A stretch of DNA of 64,000 nucleotides from Pseudomonas fluorescens (GCF_902498185.1 NZ_CABVIX010000005.1:124001-188000); one strand, 5' to 3'; shown: positions 26,719 to 38,316, counted from the first letter of the stretch. Numbers and translations: made by a program. The notes: a model not told the origin generated them from the letters alone.

Positions 26719-27789
26719 ATGAACGCGCATGCTGACACCCACGCATTGGCCGCCGTACTGGCCGATGTCCGCAACCATGTTGGACACCTCACCCTCAACC
26801 GCCCCGCCGGTCTCAATGCCCTTACGCTCGACATGGTCCGCAGCTTGCGGCGCCATCTCGACCGCTGGGCCGCAGACCCGCAGGTACACGCAGTGGTGCT
26901 GCGTGGCGAAGGCCCCAAGGGCTTCTGCGCAGGCGGCGATATCCGTTCCTTGTACGACAGCTTCAAGGCTGGCACCTCGCTGCACCGTGACTTTTTCGAA
27001 GAAGAATACGCCCTCGACCTGTGTATCCATCGTTACCGCAAACCAGTGCTGGTACTGATGGACGGCTACACGCTCGGTGGCGGCATGGGCCTGGCCCAGG
27101 GTGCCGACCTGCGCGTGGTCACCGAGCGCAGTCGCCTGGGCATGCCTGAGGTGGGCATCGGCTACTTCCCCGACGTGGGCGGCAGCTATTTTCTTTCACG
27201 CATTCCAGGTGAGCTCGGCATCTATCTCGGGGTCAGCGGCGCGCAGATCCAGGCAGCCGATGCGCTTTATTGCGGCCTGGCTGACTGGTACCTGAGCAGT
27301 GACAAGCTGGACGCGCTGGATGCGGGCCTCGACCGGCTAAGCTTTGGCGACCAGCCGCTCAAGGACCTGCAGGGCCTGCTCGCCACACTCGCCTGCCAGA
27401 CATTGGACGATGCGCCGTTGAGCAAGCTGCGCCCGGTGATCGACCACTTCTTCGGCCTGCCCGATGTCCCCAGCATGGTCGAGCAACTGCGCGCGGTGAC
27501 GGTGGCTGACAGTCACGAGTGGGCGTTGGCGACGGCCGATCAGCTGGAAACCCGCTCGCCCCTGGCAATGGCGGTTACCCTGGAGATGCTGCGCCGCGCC
27601 CGTCACCTGACCCTGGATGACTGCTTTGCCATGGAGCTGCACCTGGACCGCCAATGGTTCGAACGTGGCGACATCATCGAAGGCGTCCGGGCGCTGATCA
27701 TCGACAAGGACAAGCAGCCGCGCTGGAACCCTCCAACGCTTGCCGGGCTGGACCGCCGGCGTGTCGAGCACTTCTTCGAAGGCCTGTGA
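26719..27789 (+). CDS. 3-hydroxyisobutyryl-CoA hydrolase (enoyl-CoA hydratase/isomerase family)
   Basis: This 356-residue protein of the crotonase fold has GPKGFCAGGDIRSLY and GGGMGLAQGADLRVVTE forming the oxyanion hole. The MPEVGIGYFPDVGGSYFLSR segment and extended C-terminus are typical of HIBCH-type hydrolases, which are longer than plain enoyl-CoA hydratases. It cleaves 3-hydroxyisobutyryl-CoA in valine degradation. The next gene, 15 bp downstream, is an acyl-CoA dehydrogenase that fits the isobutyryl-CoA step, so the pair forms part of a valine pathway operon. Confidence 0.85.
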   Translation: MNAHADTHALAAVLADVRNHVGHLTLNRPAGLNALTLDMVRSLRRHLDRWAADPQVHAVVLRGEGPKGFCAGGDIRSLYDSFKAGTSLHRDFFEEEYALDLCIHRYRKPVLVLMDGYTLGGGMGLAQGADLRVVTERSRLGMPEVGIGYFPDVGGSYFLSRIPGELGIYLGVSGAQIQAADALYCGLADWYLSSDKLDALDAGLDRLSFGDQPLKDLQGLLATLACQTLDDAPLSKLRPVIDHFFGLPDVPSMVEQLRAVTVADSHEWALATADQLETRSPLAMAVTLEMLRRARHLTLDDCFAMELHLDRQWFERGDIIEGVRALIIDKDKQPRWNPPTLAGLDRRRVEHFFEGL

Positions 27790-27804
27790 GCAAGGAGTCT
27801 ACAG

Positions 27805-28956
27805 ATGCAAGACCTCGAACTGAGCGAAGAACAGATCATGATCCGCGACATGGCCCGGGATTTTGCCCGCGCCGAGATCGCCCCTCGTGCCCAGGCCTGG
27901 GAGAAGGCCGCCTGGATCGACGATGCGGTGGTGAGGCAGATGGGCGAGTTGGGCCTGCTCGGCATGGTGGTGCCCGAGCAATGGGGCGGAAGCTACACCG
28001 ATTACGTCGCCTATGCTCTGGCCGTCGAGGAAATCTCCGCCGGGGACGGCGCCACGGGGGCCCTGATGAGCATTCACAACTCGGTAGGCTGCGGGCCACT
28101 GCTAGCCTACGGCAGCCCGGGGCAACAGCAGGCGTGGCTGCCGCGCCTGGCCAGTGGCGAGGTGATCGGCTGCTTCTGCCTCACCGAACCCCAGGCCGGC
28201 TCCGAAGCCCACAACCTGCGGACCCGTGCCGAGTTGCAAGATGATCAGTGGGTCATCAACGGGGCAAAGCAGTTCGTCAGCAATGCGCGCCGTGCCGGAC
28301 TTGCCATCGTGTTTGCCGTTACCGACCCGGAACTGGGTAAAAAGGGAATTTCGGCTTTTCTCGTGCCGACCGATAACCAGGGATTCGTGGTCGACCGCAG
28401 CGAGCACAAGATGGGCATCCGCGCCTCCGACACCTGCGCCGTGACGTTCGACAACTGCCGCATCCCGGTGGCCAACCTGCTGGGCGAGCGTGGCAAGGGC
28501 CTGGCCATCGCCCTGTCGAACCTGGAAGGGGGACGCATCGGCATCGCCGCCCAGGCCCTGGGCATCGCGCGCGCTGCATTCGAGGCCGCGCTGGTGTATT
28601 CCCGCGAGCGCATCCAGTTCGGCAAGCCGATCAACGAGCACCAGAGCATCGCCAACCTGCTGGCCGACATGCAGGTTCAGATCAACGCCACGCGCCTGCT
28701 GATTCTCCACGCCGCCCGCCTGCGCACGGCGGGCAAGCCGTGCCTGAGCGAAGCCTCCCAGGCCAAGCTGTTCGCCTCCGAGATGGCCGAGCGGGTGTGC
28801 TCGATGGCGATCCAGGTGCATGGCGGGTATGGGTACCTGGAGGATTATCCGGTCGAGCGGTATTACCGGGATGCGCGGATCACGCAGATCTACGAGGGTT
28901 CGAGCGAAATCCAGCGGATGCTGATCGCGCGGGAGTTGCGCAACTATCCACTGTGA
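27805..28956 (+). CDS. Acyl-CoA dehydrogenase, probably isobutyryl-CoA dehydrogenase
   Basis: This 383-residue flavoenzyme has the ACAD fold. FAD- and substrate-binding motifs [18 protein letters not shown] and [15 protein letters not shown] appear mid-protein, and the C-terminal [17 protein letters not shown] carries the catalytic Glu position of short/branched-chain enzymes. It oxidises an acyl-CoA to the enoyl-CoA, passing electrons to ETF. Substrate assignment to isobutyryl-CoA rests on the adjacent hydroxyisobutyryl-CoA hydrolase gene and is moderately certain. Confidence 0.88.
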   Translation: MQDLELSEEQIMIRDMARDFARAEIAPRAQAWEKAAWIDDAVVRQMGELGLLGMVVPEQWGGSYTDYVAYALAVEEISAGDGATGALMSIHNSVGCGPLLAYGSPGQQQAWLPRLASGEVIGCFCLTEPQAGSEAHNLRTRAELQDDQWVINGAKQFVSNARRAGLAIVFAVTDPELGKKGISAFLVPTDNQGFVVDRSEHKMGIRASDTCAVTFDNCRIPVANLLGERGKGLAIALSNLEGGRIGIAAQALGIARAAFEAALVYSRERIQFGKPINEHQSIANLLADMQVQINATRLLILHAARLRTAGKPCLSEASQAKLFASEMAERVCSMAIQVHGGYGYLEDYPVERYYRDARITQIYEGSSEIQRMLIARELRNYPL

Positions 28957-29024
28957 TCTGCATTTACCCGTTGTAACAAACTTCCATCCTGCAGTAAGCT
29001 CGGGTCCATCAACTGGAGAGCAAC

Positions 29025-29159
29025 ATGCCCAACACCACCCTCAACCTCGCTCGTCACGCCGGTCGCACTCCGCGTCCTGTGCTGGCTGTGGCCGGTTGCC
29101 AGGCGGTTGCTCCTGCCAGCTTCTATTTTGGGTATTGGTTTAGCCACAGGCGCCGCTGA
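29025..29159 (+). CDS. Aromatic amino acid leader peptide 1, attenuator of the DAHP synthase gene
   Basis: This 44-residue ORF follows a CTGGAGAGCAAC ribosome-binding site and ends in SFYFGYWFSHRRR. It thus has Phe, Tyr, Phe, Tyr, Trp and Phe within eight codons. An 11-bp GC-rich terminator hairpin lies 52 bp after its stop, in the classic leader-peptide attenuator arrangement. GGCGCC repeats at 29149-29154 and 29169-29174 can pair as a pause hairpin. GGGGCCG (29185-29191) can pair with CGGCCCC (29219-29225), which would break the terminator. Ribosome stalling at the aromatic codons is inferred from this layout. Confidence 0.8.
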   Translation: MPNTTLNLARHAGRTPRPVLAVAGCQAVAPASFYFGYWFSHRRR

Positions 29160-29210
29160 TACCCAGACCGGCGCCCACTTTCGAGGGGCCGCCGATACGA
29201 GAATACTCAA

Positions 29211-29246
29211 CCCCCGGTCGGCCCCCCGACCGGGGGTTTTGTTTTT
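29211..29246 (+). terminator. Attenuator terminator in the DAHP synthase leader
   Basis: An 11-bp perfect stem, CCCCCGGTCGG / CCGACCGGGGG with a CCCC loop (29211-29236), is followed by TTTTGTTTTT. It sits between the first and second leader ORFs. Its left arm and loop overlap the CGGCCCC segment that can be sequestered by an upstream GGGGCCG, giving an antiterminator. Confidence 0.9.
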
Positions 29247-29284
29247 CTGGCCGGCACCCACGCATCGATCACGAGGATTCATCC

Positions 29285-29434
29285 ATGAACTACGCCACTT
29301 TCACTTACCCACGCACGTATGCATGGCGATTTAGCCAATCCCGCTCGGGCCAGCCTGCCGCCTCCGATCGGTTCACCCCAGGTGGCAACACAACACCCAA
29401 TGCCAATCCGGCCACGTGTCGAACACCTCGATAG
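29285..29434 (+). CDS. Second aromatic-rich leader ORF, between attenuator and DAHP synthase gene
   Basis: This 49-residue ORF follows a GAGGATTCATCC ribosome-binding site. Its N-terminal part NYATFTYPRTYAWRF packs three Tyr, two Phe and one Trp into 15 codons; the rest is Ser/Thr/Pro/Arg-rich and low in hydrophobics. It lies wholly downstream of the terminator at 29211-29246 and ends 51 bp before the DAHP synthase start. A short GCGGG/CCCGC stem lies at 29445-29460. It is probably a second translation-dependent sensor, acting by Rho, transcript structure or coupling; the mechanism is inference. No enzyme-like protein is encoded. Confidence 0.6.
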   Translation: MNYATFTYPRTYAWRFSQSRSGQPAASDRFTPGGNTTPNANPATCRTPR

Positions 29435-29485
29435 GGCCGACCGCGCGGGCTTGAACCCGCCGTCTGCCCAAGGATACCGAACGCC

Positions 29486-30550
29486 ATGCAATCGTCTTCT
29501 CTCGCTCTGCCCCTGACCCAGCCCCAGGCCGCCAACACCGCCGTCAGCCAGCGCCTGCCCAGCCCGCATCTGCTCAAGCAGCAGATGCCGCTTTCCACTG
29601 CCCTCGCCCATCAGGTCGAAGCCCATCGCCAGGCCGTGCGTGCCATCCTCGAAGGCCGCGACTCGCGCCTGCTGGTCATCGTCGGTCCCTGCTCGATCCA
29701 CGACCCCCGCTCGGCGCTGGAATACGCCGACCGCCTGGCCTCCCTCGCCACCGAAGTGAGTAGCCAGCTGCTGCTGGTGATGCGCGCCTACATCGAAAAG
29801 CCGCGCACCACGGTGGGCTGGAAAGGCCTGGCCTACGACCCACACCTGGACGGCAGCGATGACATGCACGCGGGCCTGGCCCTGTCTCGTGGACTGATGC
29901 TCGGCATGCTCGAGCGCGGCCTGCCGATCGCCACCGAACTGCTGCAGCCGATGGCCGCTGGCTACTTCGACGATCTGCTCAGCTGGGCGGCCATCGGCGC
30001 GCGCACCACCGAGTCGCAGATCCACCGCGAGATGGTCAGCGGGCTGGGCCTGCCGGTCGGCTTCAAGAACGGGACAGACGGCGGCGTCGCGATTGCCTGT
30101 GATGCCATTCGCAGTGCGAGTCACCCGCACCGGCATTTCGGTATCGACGCCCAAGGCTACCCGGCCATCGTCGAGACCCTTGGCAACGGCGATACACATC
30201 TGGTGCTGCGTGGCGGTCATCAGGGACCGAACTTCGATGCGGCGAGCGTGGGGCAAGCGCGCCAAGGACTGGCCAGAGCCGGGCTGCCGGCACGGATCAT
30301 GATCGACTGCAGCCACGCCAACAGCGGCAAGGACCCGGCCCGTCAGCCGGCGGTGCTTGAAGATGTGTTGGCGCAGCGTGCAGCGGGCGATCGTTCGTTG
30401 GTCGGGGTGATGCTGGAGAGCCATCTGTTCGACGGTTGCCAGGCTCTGGGCAAGGGCGCGCTGAAGTACGGGGTGTCGATCACCGATGGCTGCCTGGGGT
30501 GGGAATCCACCGAAGCGCTGCTGCGCCGGGCCGCGGGTTCGGCGATGTAG
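29486..30550 (+). CDS. aroF: 3-deoxy-7-phosphoheptulonate (DAHP) synthase, type I
   Basis: This 354-residue enzyme condenses phosphoenolpyruvate and erythrose 4-phosphate, the committed step of aromatic amino acid synthesis. Motifs include VGPCSIHDP, the YIEKPRTTVGWKG loop, PVGFKNGTDG and SHANSGKDP, with metal-ligand and PEP-binding residues intact. The N-terminal extension before residue 55 matches type I-alpha enzymes with feedback regulation. Expression appears to be set by the two aromatic-rich leader ORFs upstream. The ATG follows CAAGGATACC. Which aromatic amino acid inhibits it cannot be read directly. Confidence 0.9.
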   Translation: MQSSSLALPLTQPQAANTAVSQRLPSPHLLKQQMPLSTALAHQVEAHRQAVRAILEGRDSRLLVIVGPCSIHDPRSALEYADRLASLATEVSSQLLLVMRAYIEKPRTTVGWKGLAYDPHLDGSDDMHAGLALSRGLMLGMLERGLPIATELLQPMAAGYFDDLLSWAAIGARTTESQIHREMVSGLGLPVGFKNGTDGGVAIACDAIRSASHPHRHFGIDAQGYPAIVETLGNGDTHLVLRGGHQGPNFDAASVGQARQGLARAGLPARIMIDCSHANSGKDPARQPAVLEDVLAQRAAGDRSLVGVMLESHLFDGCQALGKGALKYGVSITDGCLGWESTEALLRRAAGSAM

Positions 30551-30634
30551 CCATTGGCTGTCAGCCCATGCACCCCAAGACACCACCCCCGCAATTGCGA
30601 TAGTCTTGGCGTTTTCAAGAAGGAGTACTTTCCC

Positions 30635-30916
30635 ATGGCAAAAGCCACTGCCCGTCACATCCTGGTCGCCACCGAAGACAAGTGCAACGAGCTCAAGTCC
30701 CAGATCGAAGCCGGCGCCGATTTCGCCGAAGTCGCCAAGGCAAACTCCACCTGCCCATCCAGCCGCCAAGGCGGTGACCTGGGTTCGTTCGGCCCAGGCC
30801 AGATGGTCAAGGAATTCGACACCGTGGTCTTCAGCGCGCCACTGAACGTGGTCCAGGGCCCGGTCAAGACCCAGTTCGGCTATCACCTGCTTGAAGTGAC
30901 CAGCCGCCAGGACTGA
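30635..30916 (+). CDS. Small parvulin-type peptidyl-prolyl isomerase
   Basis: This 93-residue protein is a single parvulin domain with no signal peptide: ARHILVATEDKCNELKSQI, then CPSSRQGGDLGSFGPGQMV and a C-terminal QFGYHLLEV. It catalyses cis-trans isomerisation of prolyl bonds in the cytoplasm. It follows the DAHP synthase by 84 bp and precedes the yejA-like gene by 3 bp, so it may be transcribed with the transporter. A second parvulin of the same size lies at 38317-38592 and is clearly paralogous but divergent. Confidence 0.88.
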   Translation: MAKATARHILVATEDKCNELKSQIEAGADFAEVAKANSTCPSSRQGGDLGSFGPGQMVKEFDTVVFSAPLNVVQGPVKTQFGYHLLEVTSRQD

Positions 30917-30919
30917 TCC

Positions 30920-32821
30920 ATGACAGCCAAGGACGGCGCACTACCCGCAGGAGCTGCCAGCCGGCCGCTCCTGCGGTTTGCACATCCTTTACGCAAGTTC
31001 CTGGTGTTGTGCCTGCTTGGCCTGCCCCACACCACCAGCGCCGACCCGTCGCATGCCCTCACCGTCTACGGTGAGTCCCCGCGTTATCCTGCAAGTTTTC
31101 TTCATTTCGAATACGTCAACCCTGACGCCCCCAAGGGCGGCAGCCTTCGCCGTTCGGCCCTCGAAATCGGTCAGTTCGACCACATCCTGCCTTACATCGA
31201 CAAAGGCACCGGCGTCAGCGAAGTCAACGGCTGGCTCTATGCTCCGCTGGCCGTGCGCTCGTTCGATGAGCCCTACACCGTCTATGGCCTGATCGCCCAG
31301 CGCCTGGAGCGCGGGTCGGGTGATGCCTGGCTTCGCGTCGAGCTCAACCCGCGCGCCACCTTCGCCGATGGCAAACCGGTGCGTGCCGAAGACGTGCGCT
31401 TTACCTTCGACACGCTGATGAGCAAGGGCAGCCTCAGCTATCGCACCCAGTTCGCCGATGTAGCCTCGGTGGTGATCGAAGGCCCCCGTCGCGTGCGCTT
31501 CGACTTCAAGCAGCCGCACAGCCGCACCCTGGCGCTGGACCTTGCCAGTCTTCCCGTGCTGCCGGAACACGACTGGGTAGACCGCGATTTCGCCAACGGT
31601 GCAGGCTTCGGCATGCCGGTGGGCAGCGGTCCGTACCGCATCGGCCAAGTCGACAATGGCCGCAGCCTGACCTTTGAACGCGATGCCAACTGGTGGGCCA
31701 AGGACCTGCCGGTCAGCCGCGGGCGGTTCAATTTCGAGCGCATCCGCGTCGAGTATTTCGGCGATACCGAAGTCGCCCGCCAGGTCCTGCGGGGCGGCGG
31801 TTTCGACTACAACCGCGAGTTTTCCGCCACCGCCTTCACCCTCGGCTACGCCGGCGCTGCGCTGGACGACGGCCGCCTGCAACGCGCCCACCTGGGCAGT
31901 CAGAAACCGCAGAACGCCCAGGGCTTCGTGTTCAACCTTGACCGCCCGGTGTTCAAGGACCGTCGCGTGCGCCAGGCGTTGGCGATGCTGTGGGATTTCG
32001 AGTGGAGCAACCGGCAGATGATGCGCAACCTGTACATCCGCCAACAGAGCGTATTTTCCAACACGCCCCTGGCTGCCCGCGAACTCCCCGATGCCGCCGA
32101 GCTCAAGCTGCTCGAACCCCTGCGTGATCAGGTGCCCGAGGAGGTGTTCAACCAGGTGTTCATGGCGCCCATCACCGACGGCTCTGGCATCATCCGTGCC
32201 CAGCAGCTGCAGGCCCTGGCGCTGCTGCAGGCGGCAGGCTGGAAGCCTCAGGGCGACCAACTGGTCAATGCCCAGGGCGAGCCGCTGAGCTTCATCTTTC
32301 TCAATGGCCAGTCCGGCCTTGAACGGCTGATCCTGCCCTGGAAGCGAAATCTGGCGCAGATTGGCGTCACCTTGCAGATCCGCAACGTCGATTCCGCGCA
32401 GTACATCAACCGTCTGATGAATCGTGACTACGACATGGTCGTGACCGGCTACCCGGTCACGCTCTCACCGGGTACCGAGTTGTACAACTACTTCGGCTCG
32501 GCGGCCGCCAACGACCCCGGCTCGAACAACCTGATGGTACTCAAGGATCCAGCCGTGGACCGCTTGCTCGATGGGCTGGTGCGCGCCGACAGCCAGGCCG
32601 GCATGCAGCGCCACGCCCGTGCCCTGGACCGTGTGCTGCAATGGAACTACTACTGGATACCCAACTATTATCCTCCAGGCAGCTCCACGGCCTGGTGGAA
32701 CCGCTTCGGTGTGCCGCGGGTACAGGCCGCGTATGACGAAGGCCTGGACACCTGGTGGGAGATCAGCCCGACGGCGCTGACCAATACGCAGATGGCCGAG
32801 CGCCTCAAGGACACGCCATGA
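30920..32821 (+). CDS. yejA: Peptide ABC transporter periplasmic-binding protein (YejA-like)
   Basis: This 633-residue extracytoplasmic solute-binding protein of family 5 has a basic N-terminus, a hydrophobic signal around residues 25-40 and cleavage near TTSA-DP. The mature start [29 protein letters not shown] is typical of YejA. YejA delivers peptides, including microcin C in enterics, to the YejB/YejE permease. The next gene overlaps its stop by four bases. The start at 30920 is 3 bp after the parvulin stop; a later start could also carry the signal peptide. Confidence 0.85.
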   Translation: MTAKDGALPAGAASRPLLRFAHPLRKFLVLCLLGLPHTTSADPSHALTVYGESPRYPASFLHFEYVNPDAPKGGSLRRSALEIGQFDHILPYIDKGTGVSEVNGWLYAPLAVRSFDEPYTVYGLIAQRLERGSGDAWLRVELNPRATFADGKPVRAEDVRFTFDTLMSKGSLSYRTQFADVASVVIEGPRRVRFDFKQPHSRTLALDLASLPVLPEHDWVDRDFANGAGFGMPVGSGPYRIGQVDNGRSLTFERDANWWAKDLPVSRGRFNFERIRVEYFGDTEVARQVLRGGGFDYNREFSATAFTLGYAGAALDDGRLQRAHLGSQKPQNAQGFVFNLDRPVFKDRRVRQALAMLWDFEWSNRQMMRNLYIRQQSVFSNTPLAARELPDAAELKLLEPLRDQVPEEVFNQVFMAPITDGSGIIRAQQLQALALLQAAGWKPQGDQLVNAQGEPLSFIFLNGQSGLERLILPWKRNLAQIGVTLQIRNVDSAQYINRLMNRDYDMVVTGYPVTLSPGTELYNYFGSAAANDPGSNNLMVLKDPAVDRLLDGLVRADSQAGMQRHARALDRVLQWNYYWIPNYYPPGSSTAWWNRFGVPRVQAAYDEGLDTWWEISPTALTNTQMAERLKDTP

Positions 32822-33876
32822 CCGCCTACATTCTGCGTCGGCTGTTGCTGATCATCCCGACCTTGCTCGCCATCCTGCTGGTCAATTTCGCCATCGTCCA
32901 GGCCGCGCCCGGCGGCCCGGTGGAGCAAGCCGTCGCGCGCCTTCAGGGCCTTGGCGGCGCCGCCCCGGGTGCACGGACCGAGGTACTGCAGGGCGAATCG
33001 CGGTCAAGCCGCGGGCTGGACCCCAAGCTGATCGAGGAAATCAAGCACCAGTACGGCTTTGATAAAAGCGCATCCGAGCGCCTGTGGCTGATGCTCGGCC
33101 AATACGCCCGGCTGGACTTCGGCAACAGCTTTTTCCGCGGTGCCAAGGTGACCGACCTGATTCTCGACAAGCTTCCCGTGACGCTTTCGCTAGGTTTCTG
33201 GGCCACGCTGATCACCTATCTGGTGTCCATTCCGCTAGGGATTCGCAAGGCAGTCCGCCATGGCAGCCGCTTCGATACATGGAGCAGCGCACTGATCATC
33301 GTCGGCTATGCCCTGCCCTCGTTTCTGTTTGCCTTGCTGTTGATCGTGCTGTTCGCTGGCGGCACGTCGCTGAACTGGTTTCCGGTCCGCGGGCTGGTGT
33401 CGGATGACTTCGAGCAACTCAACCTGCTGGGCAAGCTCGCGGACTACTTCTGGCACTTGGTGCTGCCCGTCAGCTCGCTGGTGATCGGCGGCTTCGCCAC
33501 CCTCACCCTGCTGACCAAGAATGCCTTCCTCGACGAGATAGCCCGCCAGTACGTGGTCACGGCCCGCGCCAAGGGGCTGAGCGAACGCCGTGTGCTCTAC
33601 GGGCACGTGCTGCGCAATGCGATGCTGCTGGTGGTAGCGGGCGTGCCCCAGGCGCTGATCACGGTGTTCTTCGCGGGCTCGTTGCTGATCGAGGTGATCT
33701 TCTCCCTCGACGGGCTCGGGCGCATGAGCTACGAGGCGGCCGTCTCGCGGGATTACCCGGTGGTGTTCGGCACGCTGTTCATCTTCACGCTCGCGGGTCT
33801 GCTGATCCGGCTGATCGGCGACCTCTGCTACACCGTGCTCGATCCACGCATCGATTTCAGCACGAGGGCACACTGA
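32818..33876 (+). CDS. yejB: Peptide ABC transporter permease (YejB-like)
   Basis: This 352-residue integral membrane protein has an N-terminal helix ([19 protein letters not shown]) and the binding-protein-dependent permease core with the EAA-type loop [21 protein letters not shown]. It pairs with YejE to form the translocation channel. The ATG overlaps the yejA stop by four bases and its stop is in TGATG with the next gene, showing coupled translation. Confidence 0.87.
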   Translation: MTAYILRRLLLIIPTLLAILLVNFAIVQAAPGGPVEQAVARLQGLGGAAPGARTEVLQGESRSSRGLDPKLIEEIKHQYGFDKSASERLWLMLGQYARLDFGNSFFRGAKVTDLILDKLPVTLSLGFWATLITYLVSIPLGIRKAVRHGSRFDTWSSALIIVGYALPSFLFALLLIVLFAGGTSLNWFPVRGLVSDDFEQLNLLGKLADYFWHLVLPVSSLVIGGFATLTLLTKNAFLDEIARQYVVTARAKGLSERRVLYGHVLRNAMLLVVAGVPQALITVFFAGSLLIEVIFSLDGLGRMSYEAAVSRDYPVVFGTLFIFTLAGLLIRLIGDLCYTVLDPRIDFSTRAH

Positions 33877-34892
33877 TGCTCTCGCCCCTCTCGCGCCGCC
33901 GTCTGCAACGCTTTCGCCGCAATCGCCTGGGCTGGACGTCGCTGTGGCTGTTTGGCGTGCTCCTGCTGCTGAGCCTGGGCGCCGAGTTGGTGGCAAACGA
34001 CAAGCCACTGTTGCTTGGCTACAAGGGCGAGCTGTACATGCCGGCGCTCATGCGCCATACCGAGCAGGAGTTTGGCGGGCAGTTGCCGTTCCAGCCGGAC
34101 TACCGCAGCCAGTACGTGCGCCAGCTGATCGAGGACCAGGGCGGCTGGATGCTGTTTGCACCCATCCCGTTCAGTGCCGACACCCCCAACTATGATTTGC
34201 AGGTTCCGAGCCCCAGCCCGCCCTCGGCGGCCAACTGGCTGGGGACCGACGACCAGGGCCGCGATGTGCTGGCGCGGGTGCTGTACGGCACCCGGGTGTC
34301 GCTGCTGTTTGCCTTCGCGCTCACGGTGATCAGCGTGTTCATTGGCATTACCGCAGGCGCGCTGCAGGGTTATCACGGCGGCTGGGTAGACCTGATCGGC
34401 CAGCGCCTGCTGGAAGTCTGGTCGGGTTTGCCAGTGCTCTACCTGCTGATCATCCTGAGCGGCTTCGTGGAGCCCGATTTCTGGTGGCTGCTGGGAATCA
34501 TGGCGCTGTTTTCCTGGCTGACCCTGGTGGATGTGGTGCGGGCCGAGTTCCTGCGGGGACGCAACCTGGAATACGTCAAGGCCGCGAGGGCGTTGGGCCT
34601 GCCGGACAGCCAGGTGATCCTGAGACACATCCTGCCAAATGCCATGAACGCCACCCTGACACTGGTTCCCTTCATGCTGACAGGCGCCATCACCACCCTC
34701 ACCGCCCTGGATTTCCTGGGCTTCGGCATGCCGGCCGGCAGCGCCTCGCTAGGCGAACTGGTCACCCAGGGCAAGCAGCACCTGCAGGCGCCCTGGCTCG
34801 GTTTCACTGCCTTCTTCGCCCTGGCGCTTATCCTCTCGCTGCTGGTGTTCATCGGCGATGCCCTGCGCGAGGCTTTCGATCCGCGCGCCTGA
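33876..34892 (+). CDS. yejE: Peptide ABC transporter permease (YejE-like)
   Basis: This 338-residue permease has an N-terminal helix, a long periplasmic loop (residues about 45-130) and a permease core. The core includes the EAA motif ARALGLPDSQVILRHILPNAM. It shares one base with the end of yejB. No ATP-binding (YejF) gene follows; the next gene is hbdH on the same strand. The complex must use an ATPase encoded elsewhere or is incomplete. Confidence 0.87.
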   Translation: MLSPLSRRRLQRFRRNRLGWTSLWLFGVLLLLSLGAELVANDKPLLLGYKGELYMPALMRHTEQEFGGQLPFQPDYRSQYVRQLIEDQGGWMLFAPIPFSADTPNYDLQVPSPSPPSAANWLGTDDQGRDVLARVLYGTRVSLLFAFALTVISVFIGITAGALQGYHGGWVDLIGQRLLEVWSGLPVLYLLIILSGFVEPDFWWLLGIMALFSWLTLVDVVRAEFLRGRNLEYVKAARALGLPDSQVILRHILPNAMNATLTLVPFMLTGAITTLTALDFLGFGMPAGSASLGELVTQGKQHLQAPWLGFTAFFALALILSLLVFIGDALREAFDPRA

Positions 34893-34929
34893 ACTCTTTT
34901 TTGTCAGCGGCACATCCAAGGAGTCATCC

Positions 34930-35700
34930 ATGAGTCTGCAAGGCAAGACAGCGGTAGTCACAGGGTCCACCAGCGGTATCGGCCTGGGCATCGCCAAGGT
35001 GCTGGCCAAGGCCGGGGCGAACATCGTGCTCAATGGTTTTGGCGATGCCCAGGCCGCCCTCGACGAGGTCGGGCGCCTGGGCGGCAAGGTTGCCCATCAT
35101 CCCGCGGACCTCGCCGATGTGGCACAGATAGAGGCGCTGTTCGCCTTTGCCGAAGCGCAGTTCGGCGCGCTCGACATTCTCGTCAACAACGCAGGGGTCC
35201 AGCACGTTGCCCCGGTCGAGCAGTTTCCCGTGGAGGCCTGGGACAAGATCATCGCCCTCAACCTCTCCGCGGTATTCCATGGCAGCCGGCTCGCACTGCC
35301 GGGCATGCGTGCGCGCAACTGGGGACGCATCGTCAACATCGCTTCGGTGCATGGCTTGGTGGGCTCCGCCGGCAAGGCCGCCTACGTCGCCGCCAAGCAC
35401 GGGGTGATCGGGTTGACCAAGGTCGTCGCCCTGGAAACGGCCACTACCCCCATCACCTGCAATGCCGTCTGCCCAGGCTGGGTACTCACTCCGCTCGTAC
35501 AGAAGCAGATCGACGAGCGCGCCGCTGGCGGGCTCGATCCGCAGCAGGCGCAGCATGACCTGCTGGCCGAAAAGCAACCCTCGCTGTCCTTCGTCACACC
35601 TGAGCACCTGGGCGAACTGGTGCTGTTTCTATGTGGGGAGGCCGGCAGCCAGGTTCGCGGGGCCGCGTGGAACGTCGATGGTGGGTGGCTGGCCCAGTGA
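34930..35700 (+). CDS. hbdH: 3-hydroxybutyrate dehydrogenase (SDR family)
   Basis: This 256-residue short-chain dehydrogenase has the NAD-binding TGSTSGIGLGIA, structural NNAG, and catalytic Ser in IASVHG with Tyr and Lys in YVAAKHG. The HGLVGSAGKAAYVAAKHGVIG context is typical of D-3-hydroxybutyrate dehydrogenase, which makes acetoacetate using NAD. The acetoacetyl-CoA synthetase two genes downstream supports this pathway. The ATG at 34930 follows an AAGGAGTC site. Confidence 0.87.
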   Translation: MSLQGKTAVVTGSTSGIGLGIAKVLAKAGANIVLNGFGDAQAALDEVGRLGGKVAHHPADLADVAQIEALFAFAEAQFGALDILVNNAGVQHVAPVEQFPVEAWDKIIALNLSAVFHGSRLALPGMRARNWGRIVNIASVHGLVGSAGKAAYVAAKHGVIGLTKVVALETATTPITCNAVCPGWVLTPLVQKQIDERAAGGLDPQQAQHDLLAEKQPSLSFVTPEHLGELVLFLCGEAGSQVRGAAWNVDGGWLAQ

Positions 35701-35828
35701 AAACCCGGGCGGCTCTGGAAACCCTTCGCGATGCCCCGGCACAGCAAGGGCCAATAGCATGGCCGCAGGCTGTCGCCATGCGCTCACGCATGGGCATCCC
35801 TACCCCAGAATTGCCAGGAGGCATGATT

Positions 35829-36299
35829 ATGCGTATTTCCATTCTGTACCCTGCGGCGCTTGCGCTTTCCCTCTCCGTGGCCCAGTCGGCGCTCGCGTCC
35901 GACCTCACGCCGTTCCCCGAGGCCGAGGAGGGTTTCACCCGTCACGTGGTGCGGCTGCCCCAGCAAGCCGAGGAATCCCTTTACCAGGTCGAGCTGTATG
36001 CCGGGAAGACCCTGGAGGTCGATTGCAACCATCATCGGTATGGCGGCAAGCTCGAAAGCATCACGCTTGAGGGCTGGGGCTACACTTACCTGAAAATTGC
36101 CAAGTTGCAGGGGCCGGTCAGCACCTACAGGGGATGCGCCCACATGCCTGGGATGGAGTCCAGGTTCATCCATGCCACGCCCTACATGACCCGCTACAAC
36201 AGCAAGCTGCCACTGGTGGTCTATGCCGCGAAGGACGTCGAGATCCGCTATCGGATCTGGTCGACCAGCGAGACCTTGCAGGCAGCCGACAGGCAATAG
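35829..36299 (+). CDS. eco: Ecotin, periplasmic serine protease inhibitor
   Basis: This 156-residue protein has a Sec signal peptide (cleavage near ALA-SD, residue 24). The ecotin body has the near-invariant LEVDCNHHRYGGKLE, LEGWGYTYLKI and TRYNSKLPLVVY segments. Two Cys, in VDCN and RGC, match the disulfide that braces the reactive loop. Aligning STYRGC with the STMMAC loop of E. coli ecotin places Tyr, not Met, at the P1 position. The start 35829 was chosen since AGGAGG is 8 bases upstream; the ATG at 35823 is too close. It lies between hbdH and the acetoacetyl-CoA synthetase gene, an unrelated function. Confidence 0.92.
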   Translation: MRISILYPAALALSLSVAQSALASDLTPFPEAEEGFTRHVVRLPQQAEESLYQVELYAGKTLEVDCNHHRYGGKLESITLEGWGYTYLKIAKLQGPVSTYRGCAHMPGMESRFIHATPYMTRYNSKLPLVVYAAKDVEIRYRIWSTSETLQAADRQ

Positions 36300-36325
36300 A
36301 CCAGCGCCCCCAAGGAGAACGCGGC

Positions 36326-38284
<1,959 letters not shown>

Positions 38285-38316
38285 TGGCGGTTTTTGCCCC
38301 GCCCCACAGGTACCTC

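Noticed and set aside
24872..26746. A very long minus-strand open frame of over 600 codons opposite the MFS and aldo/keto reductase genes
   Set aside because: It mirrors real genes on the plus strand in GC-rich DNA, lacks a ribosome-binding site and has composition (high Arg, Gly, Gln, Ala) typical of shadow frames.
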